NCBI GenBank assembly: GCA_958405195.1
Contig: CATYDM010000041.1
Location: 1-18,057 of the forward strand
Length of the DNA: 18,057 nt
Origin: an uncultured Collinsella sp.
GTDB lineage: Bacteria; Actinomycetota; Coriobacteriia; Coriobacteriales; Coriobacteriaceae
Direction of reading: 5' to 3'
A program made the position numbers and the translations under genes. Below, piece after piece: positions 14,914-18,057 of this stretch. How positions within the stretch are numbered: position 1 is the stretch's first letter; every line of letters begins with the position of its first letter. A model generated the notes under the pieces. It saw nothing but the letters and a program-made list of their open reading frames with translations. It was not told the DNA's origin and did no database searches.

Positions 14914-15669
14914 CTAGCCAAGTAGCTTCGACTCGATTCCCGCGAAATCAATAAGACCCGTTGAGTAATCCAAAATAAATAGCAGGCAGGTACCAAGAAC
15001 CCACACCTCATCGGCCAAACGCAAAGTATCGTTTTGCGCCTTAACGATTGTCTCATGGTCAAGATCTCTATACTCAGACTCATAACCGGCCTCGCCGTTG
15101 TGGCCGCACAACCGAAGCGCCTTGATGGCAGTAAGCACTATCATTTCGTCAACGTCAGGCCTAATAAAATGCCTCTCAAAACTCTGGTATCTAGAAGCAT
15201 TGCCAACGATTGACTTGTATTTCAAAACGTCTTCACGGGAAACAGTTCTGTTCAGATATTCCACGTCGGGCATTTTCAGAAAATGCTTACATGCCTCGAC
15301 CATTGGATAGTTAACGTAGAGCTTGCCATTGTCTGTGCTCTCGTTAAAGTAACGTTGCATTTCCTCCAACCGTTCAGGCGAGAACCTATTATCTTGAAGC
15401 TCATAGTCAAAGACCAGCAAAACATCAGAATAATCCTGGTCAAATAACCACCTGTCCTCTTCGGAAGCACGTTCCTTAAGGACGCCGAGAAGCGATAAGT
15501 CGTCCTGAAAGCCGCCCGAAAACATCCTCTCGTAAAGCTCGTAGATATTTGTGTTATAGGAAACGATCTCATAGCCAATGTCGAGACCATAGCACTCAAA
15601 GAGAGCATGAAAGAGTTTAATCTCTTGTTTTTCACCCTCAACGATAAGCAGGACTTGCTTCCTAGACAT
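14914..15669 (-). CDS. TOPRIM-like (RloB/AbiLii-type) partner of an ATPase
   Basis: This 251-residue protein opens with RKQVLLIVEGEKQEIKLF, the strand plus Glu11 of TOPRIM-type nucleases. VLLVFDYELQD (83-93) supplies the acidic cluster Asp88, Glu90 and Asp93 in the place of the DxD motif. LYVNYPMVEACKHF (117-130) is another block that looks typical of the family. Its ATG overlaps the stop of the upstream ATPase gene by eight bases (ATGTCTAG), so the two are co-translated. ATPase plus TOPRIM pairs of this kind (RloA/RloB, AbiL, PARIS AriA/AriB, retron- and OLD-like systems) act as antiphage defence by abortive nuclease activity. Assignment to one named type is not possible by eye. The gene is visibly less GC-rich than the pel operon, in line with transfer. 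Confidence 0.65.
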   Translation of the reverse strand: MSRKQVLLIVEGEKQEIKLFHALFECYGLDIGYEIVSYNTNIYELYERMFSGGFQDDLSLLGVLKERASEEDRWLFDQDYSDVLLVFDYELQDNRFSPERLEEMQRYFNESTDNGKLYVNYPMVEACKHFLKMPDVEYLNRTVSREDVLKYKSIVGNASRYQSFERHFIRPDVDEMIVLTAIKALRLCGHNGEAGYESEYRDLDHETIVKAQNDTLRLADEVWVLGTCLLFILDYSTGLIDFAGIESKLLG

Positions 15670-16750
15670 CGAATTCGCCAGCCTTATAGAGCTTTTCGAG
15701 GTTGTGCCCTTCCCTTAGCTCCCTATCTGTTGCATTGGCTGCGGAAATTATATTGTGCTCCGAAAGAATGAATAAGCAATCTGGCCTAAGGATTTTATTG
15801 CTGAACAAATCTGTATTATGCGATGCGCAAAGTACTTGGCGTCCAGTCTGGGACTTAAAATAGTCAACGACCTTCTCGGCGAGATCGTGATGATAGAACG
15901 CATCAAACTCATCGACAAATAGCAAGGACGGCACACTTGTAGCATGGAAATAATTAAACAGTCGCAGCAGCGCAACAGTGCCGCTTGAACAGTTTTCTGC
16001 AAACGGAATAAGTCGACTTTTTTCAAAGTACAAAGCGATATCACCCGATGGCGTTTCACGCGCAGTAAGGCGTTCTCGAATTCCAAAGTCATTCAAAAAA
16101 GCCTGAAGCTCGGAAACCAAGTCATTCGCAATAACGTTTTCGGCGATGGTAGAGACAAGGCTACGGTCGTTCATATGTGCGTCGCCAATGGCATCCATTG
16201 ACCGCGCAAACATATAAAGCCTAAAAAGAGGCATTGCCCTCTCAAAAGGAATGTTATTGCACACATACGCCAAAACAGAAATGCCGGGAGATTTGAACTC
16301 CCAGTTTAATCGATCGGCACCAATACAAGCCAAATCGCCATCGAGCACTTTACCTGCACGGTGGTCGTAATCAAATGCAATCTTGCCGTTAACAGCCACT
16401 GTCTCACGAAGATAGTCTGTTATCCCAGTCTTTTCGTAACGATAAGCAACTTCGTCATTCCCAAAGCGAAACGTGTAGGCAAAGCACGCCGACGTGACCC
16501 CATCAACTGCACTGAGGTAATTAGTTTTATTGGAATAGAAGGTCCGACGCCCCACATTTGCTGAAATATCGAGAAGAGCATTGGAGAAATTTGTTTTGCC
16601 GACAGCGTTTTTACCGTAGATAAGACCACAAGAAACGATGCCCTCATCGATGGCCGACGTATTGAATCTGTAGTCCCTGACATCGGTCAAATTGAAGGTA
16701 AATCTATGGGAGAAGTTTCGGAATCCCTCGACCTCAAAACGCGTTAGCAT
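15662..16750 (-). CDS. ABC/AAA_21-type ATPase (RloA/AbiLi-like), defence candidate
   Basis: The 362-residue protein starts MLTRFEVEGFRNF, the typical opening of RecF/OLD-like ATPases. Walker A is GKNAVGKT (46-53), the signature region NCSSGTVALLRLF (254-266), Walker B LLFVDEFD (276-283), and SHNTDL (310-315) is the H-loop. The C-terminus REGHNLEKLYKAGEFD resembles the LEKxYLEGRFG tail of RloA-like proteins. An ATG 12 bases further upstream (16762) is in frame, but GGAGG lies five bases before the ATG at 16750, which I therefore chose. It is the first gene of a two-gene unit with the TOPRIM-like gene, and its promoter is inside a 51-bp palindrome. It would act as sensor and regulator of the nuclease. 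Lower GC than the neighbours suggests acquisition. Confidence 0.78.
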   Translation of the reverse strand: MLTRFEVEGFRNFSHRFTFNLTDVRDYRFNTSAIDEGIVSCGLIYGKNAVGKTNFSNALLDISANVGRRTFYSNKTNYLSAVDGVTSACFAYTFRFGNDEVAYRYEKTGITDYLRETVAVNGKIAFDYDHRAGKVLDGDLACIGADRLNWEFKSPGISVLAYVCNNIPFERAMPLFRLYMFARSMDAIGDAHMNDRSLVSTIAENVIANDLVSELQAFLNDFGIRERLTARETPSGDIALYFEKSRLIPFAENCSSGTVALLRLFNYFHATSVPSLLFVDEFDAFYHHDLAEKVVDYFKSQTGRQVLCASHNTDLFSNKILRPDCLFILSEHNIISAANATDRELREGHNLEKLYKAGEFDV

Positions 16751-16755
16751 CGAAA

Positions 16756-16806
16756 CCTCCATGTTATACTTGCCGTAAAGTTTTTACGGCAAGTATAACA
16801 TGGAGG
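16756..16806. promoter_or_regulatory. 51-bp palindrome carrying two interleaved divergent promoters
   Basis: Two exact 24-bp arms (16756-16779 and 16783-16806) flank a three-base centre. On the minus strand TTGCCG (16792-16787), 18 bases and TATAAC (16768-16763) form a good sigma70 promoter for the ATPase gene. By symmetry the plus strand has TTGCCG (16770-16775), 18 bases and TATAAC (16794-16799). The arms include the GGAGG ribosome sites on both sides. The expected start points fall within or just after GGAGG, so both messages would have very short leaders. The site can also bind a dimeric regulator or extrude as a cruciform. Confidence 0.6.
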
Positions 16807-16810
16807 CGAG

Positions 16811-16933
16811 TTGGCGAGGACCTTATGGTCGAAGTCAGGTTGTCCAGTGTGTAGTAGTAGGAACGTGAACGATGACGTCGTCAACCTACTTCCCGGCGAG
16901 CAGGGCGATCCATTGGAAGCGTCTTTATCGTAA
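16811..16933 (+). CDS. Possible 40-residue protein with CPVC motif
   Basis: A TTG-initiated frame starts four bases after a GGAGG in the right arm of the palindrome, directly downstream of the rightward promoter. It encodes MARTLWSKSGCPVC followed by a polar, acidic tail ending EASLS. One CxxC pair suggests half of a zinc ribbon or a redox motif, but there is no second pair. It may be a small regulator divergent from the ATPase unit, the start of a gene broken at the TAA (another frame begins at 16937), or chance. No family is recognised. Confidence 0.22.
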   Translation: MARTLWSKSGCPVCSSRNVNDDVVNLLPGEQGDPLEASLS

Positions 16934-16978
16934 AGGATGGGCATCTACAACAACTGGCTCTTGCCGATTTACTACATG

Positions 16979-17311
16979 TTAACGGTGCAAGAGAGCGCCA
17001 TCGCAAACAACGCCGTCGCGATTACAAGGCGAACGATCGATGGGTTCAGGTGTGCTGACGTTTAGCTTGGCATCGTGCGATATGACTGCTTTGTAAGGCC
17101 GTAAATAGGAAGACTGATTCCGGAAGCGACATTTCCCCGCACGACCCCGTCTTTTACGGTACTCCCTGATCCAAGCGTGACTGACGAGGCATTCCAAGGC
17201 ATCCCGCGCAGCCTCGTTATCAAAACGCCCAAATATGTGTATCAGCGCGAGCATCGAATCATCGGATCGTAACCGGTCGAGTGGAGTCTTAAGCCTGACG
17301 AAAACAACCAT
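16979..17311 (-). CDS. Hypothetical protein, weakly supported
   Basis: This 110-codon frame encodes a basic protein beginning MVVFVRLKTPLDRLRSDD, with an arginine-rich middle (IREYRKRRGRAGKCRFRN). I recognise no family. There is no ribosome binding site before the ATG, and no promoter. The first 50 residues look protein-like and helical, while the second half (HDAKLNVSTPEPIDRSPCNRD) does not. It may be a chance frame or the remains of a gene. If expressed it would converge on the promoter palindrome from the right, antisense to the short plus-strand frames. Confidence 0.2.
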   Translation of the reverse strand: MVVFVRLKTPLDRLRSDDSMLALIHIFGRFDNEAARDALECLVSHAWIREYRKRRGRAGKCRFRNQSSYLRPYKAVISHDAKLNVSTPEPIDRSPCNRDGVVCDGALLHR

Positions 17312-17423
17312 GAAAGCAAAATCGAAGAGTATGGCGTTGCAAAGCTGAACCCAAGCAAGCCACTGGGACTTATTAATACTATTATCTAATCGATCAATAA
17401 TCGTAATTAACCGGGTGAAACAA

Positions 17424-18057
17424 TTGTCAGAAGATAAACCGAAATTTCAATACTGGCTTCCAAATGTCGACAACATAAAAACCTGTTGTGAAGCTGAGGT
17501 CAACTCCGTCGTTGTCATCGGACCAAATGGATCTGGCAAATCAAAACTCGGTGCATGGATAGAGCAACAAGATTTCGAAAAGGTCCATAGAATCTCAGCA
17601 CAACGCGATATCAATTTTTCCGAGAGAATCCCATTAAAAAGCTATGCGGAAGCAGAAGATAATGTCATATACGGTGGCTCTCAATATAAAGAAAACAAAA
17701 ATGGACGATGGAAATGGGGCAAGAGCTATACGACAAAGCTCCTTGACGATTTTGATGATGTTTTAGCAGCCCTTATCGCCCAGGTTAATCTTGAAAACCA
17801 GCGGTTTATTGATAAATGCAGGCATGCAGAGTCCATTTCGGCTGAAAGGCCAGCTATTCCAGTAACCACGCTGGACAAACTTAAAATAATATGGAATGAA
17901 GTCTTTCCTCAAAGAAAGATCGAGCAGGAAGACGCGGCCTTCTACGCGTACTCCCAAAGTAAAACGGATCGCTACAGCGCAACGCAAATGAGTGACGGCG
18001 AGCGTTCAGTACTATATCTTGCCGCACAAGTTCTTTGTGTCCCAAACGATAAAATAA
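17424..18057 (+). CDS. ATPase, 5' part only (runs off the right edge)
   Basis: The first 211 codons of a further P-loop ATPase are present. Walker A GPNGSGKS is at 33-40, HRISAQRDINF (55-65) follows it, and MSDGERS (189-195) is the ABC signature; Walker B must lie beyond the edge. I place the start at TTG 17424, because GGTGA lies five bases upstream; GTG at 17415 is an alternative adding three residues. The short gap between Walker A and signature is like the ATPase half of single-chain or two-gene ATPase/TOPRIM (DUF4435-type) defence systems such as PARIS, but the diagnostic C-terminal part cannot be seen. AT-rich codon use, as in the other accessory ATPase, sets it apart from the pel operon. 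Confidence 0.75.
   Translation, partial: MSEDKPKFQYWLPNVDNIKTCCEAEVNSVVVIGPNGSGKSKLGAWIEQQDFEKVHRISAQRDINFSERIPLKSYAEAEDNVIYGGSQYKENKNGRWKWGKSYTTKLLDDFDDVLAALIAQVNLENQRFIDKCRHAESISAERPAIPVTTLDKLKIIWNEVFPQRKIEQEDAAFYAYSQSKTDRYSATQMSDGERSVLYLAAQVLCVPNDKI

Larger units (their letters stand above)
16807..17414. other. Region without a firmly supported gene
   Basis: Only short frames occur here, of intermediate GC content. On the plus strand one opens with TTG at 16811 (40 codons, listed separately) and another with ATG at 16937 (42 codons, MGIYNNWLLPIYYM). On the minus strand there is one of 110 codons at 17311-16979. I see no RNA gene. The last 80 bases (17335-17414) are AT-rich and may hold the promoter of the ATPase gene at 17424, for example TATTAT at 17380-17385 without a clear -35. 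The region may be the remnant of a decayed gene. Confidence 0.4.

Noticed and set aside
14625..14954. Short frames starting MRGK(T/I)ETC on both strands
   Set aside because: They are the same sequence read from the two arms of the 124-bp inverted repeat, so they reflect the palindrome and not two genes.
17120..17142. CCGGAAG and TTTCCCCGCAC, also found at the ends of the 124-bp element
   Set aside because: Only 7 and 11 bases match with no arms between them. A match of this size within 18 kb can arise by chance, so I do not call it a second copy.

Overview
The window looks like a stretch of a GC-rich Gram-positive gut actinobacterium of the class Coriobacteriia, most likely Collinsella or a close relative. 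That is inferred from the gene families, codon bias, strong GGAGG-type ribosome binding sites and a Gram-positive form of the Pel operon; no marker gene is present to prove it.

Left part (1-3320): an intrinsic terminator of an off-window gene and a G-tract cluster, then guaB (IMP dehydrogenase, minus strand) ending at a bidirectional hairpin. A short ModE-type winged-helix regulator diverges from guaB. It converges, with an 11-nt overlap, on a degenerate cystathionine gamma-synthase-like gene whose PLP lysine is replaced by arginine.

Centre (3474-14587): one tightly packed eight-gene minus-strand operon with overlaps or gaps of 3 nt at every junction. The first five genes are pelD, pelE, pelA (deacetylase only), pelF and pelG, the Gram-positive core for making and exporting the cationic exopolysaccharide Pel without outer-membrane parts. 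PelD keeps a c-di-GMP inhibitory-site motif (RESD) exactly where it belongs beside a ruined GGDEF active site, and carries an N-terminal sugar-epimerase-like domain. The last three genes are a CotH-type protein kinase lipoprotein, a VTC-type polyphosphate polymerase domain protein and a DUF4956 membrane protein. Their translational coupling to pel suggests that polysaccharide secretion and a phosphate/polyphosphate or phosphoprotein activity at the membrane work together. The operon has a perfect TATAAT box inside a small inverted repeat but no recognisable -35, and ends at a 10-bp stem hairpin.

Right part (about 14.9-18.06 kb): a lower-GC accessory region. It holds a two-gene unit of an ABC/AAA_21-type ATPase and a TOPRIM-like protein, arranged like RloA/RloB, AbiL or PARIS antiphage systems, and the 5' part of a second ATPase running off the right edge. 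Upstream of the first unit is a 51-bp near-perfect palindrome (24-bp exact arms) that contains two interleaved, oppositely directed sigma70-type promoters. Two long imperfect inverted repeats, at 3334-3425 and 14737-14860, lie on either side of the pel operon and look like intergenic palindromic elements.
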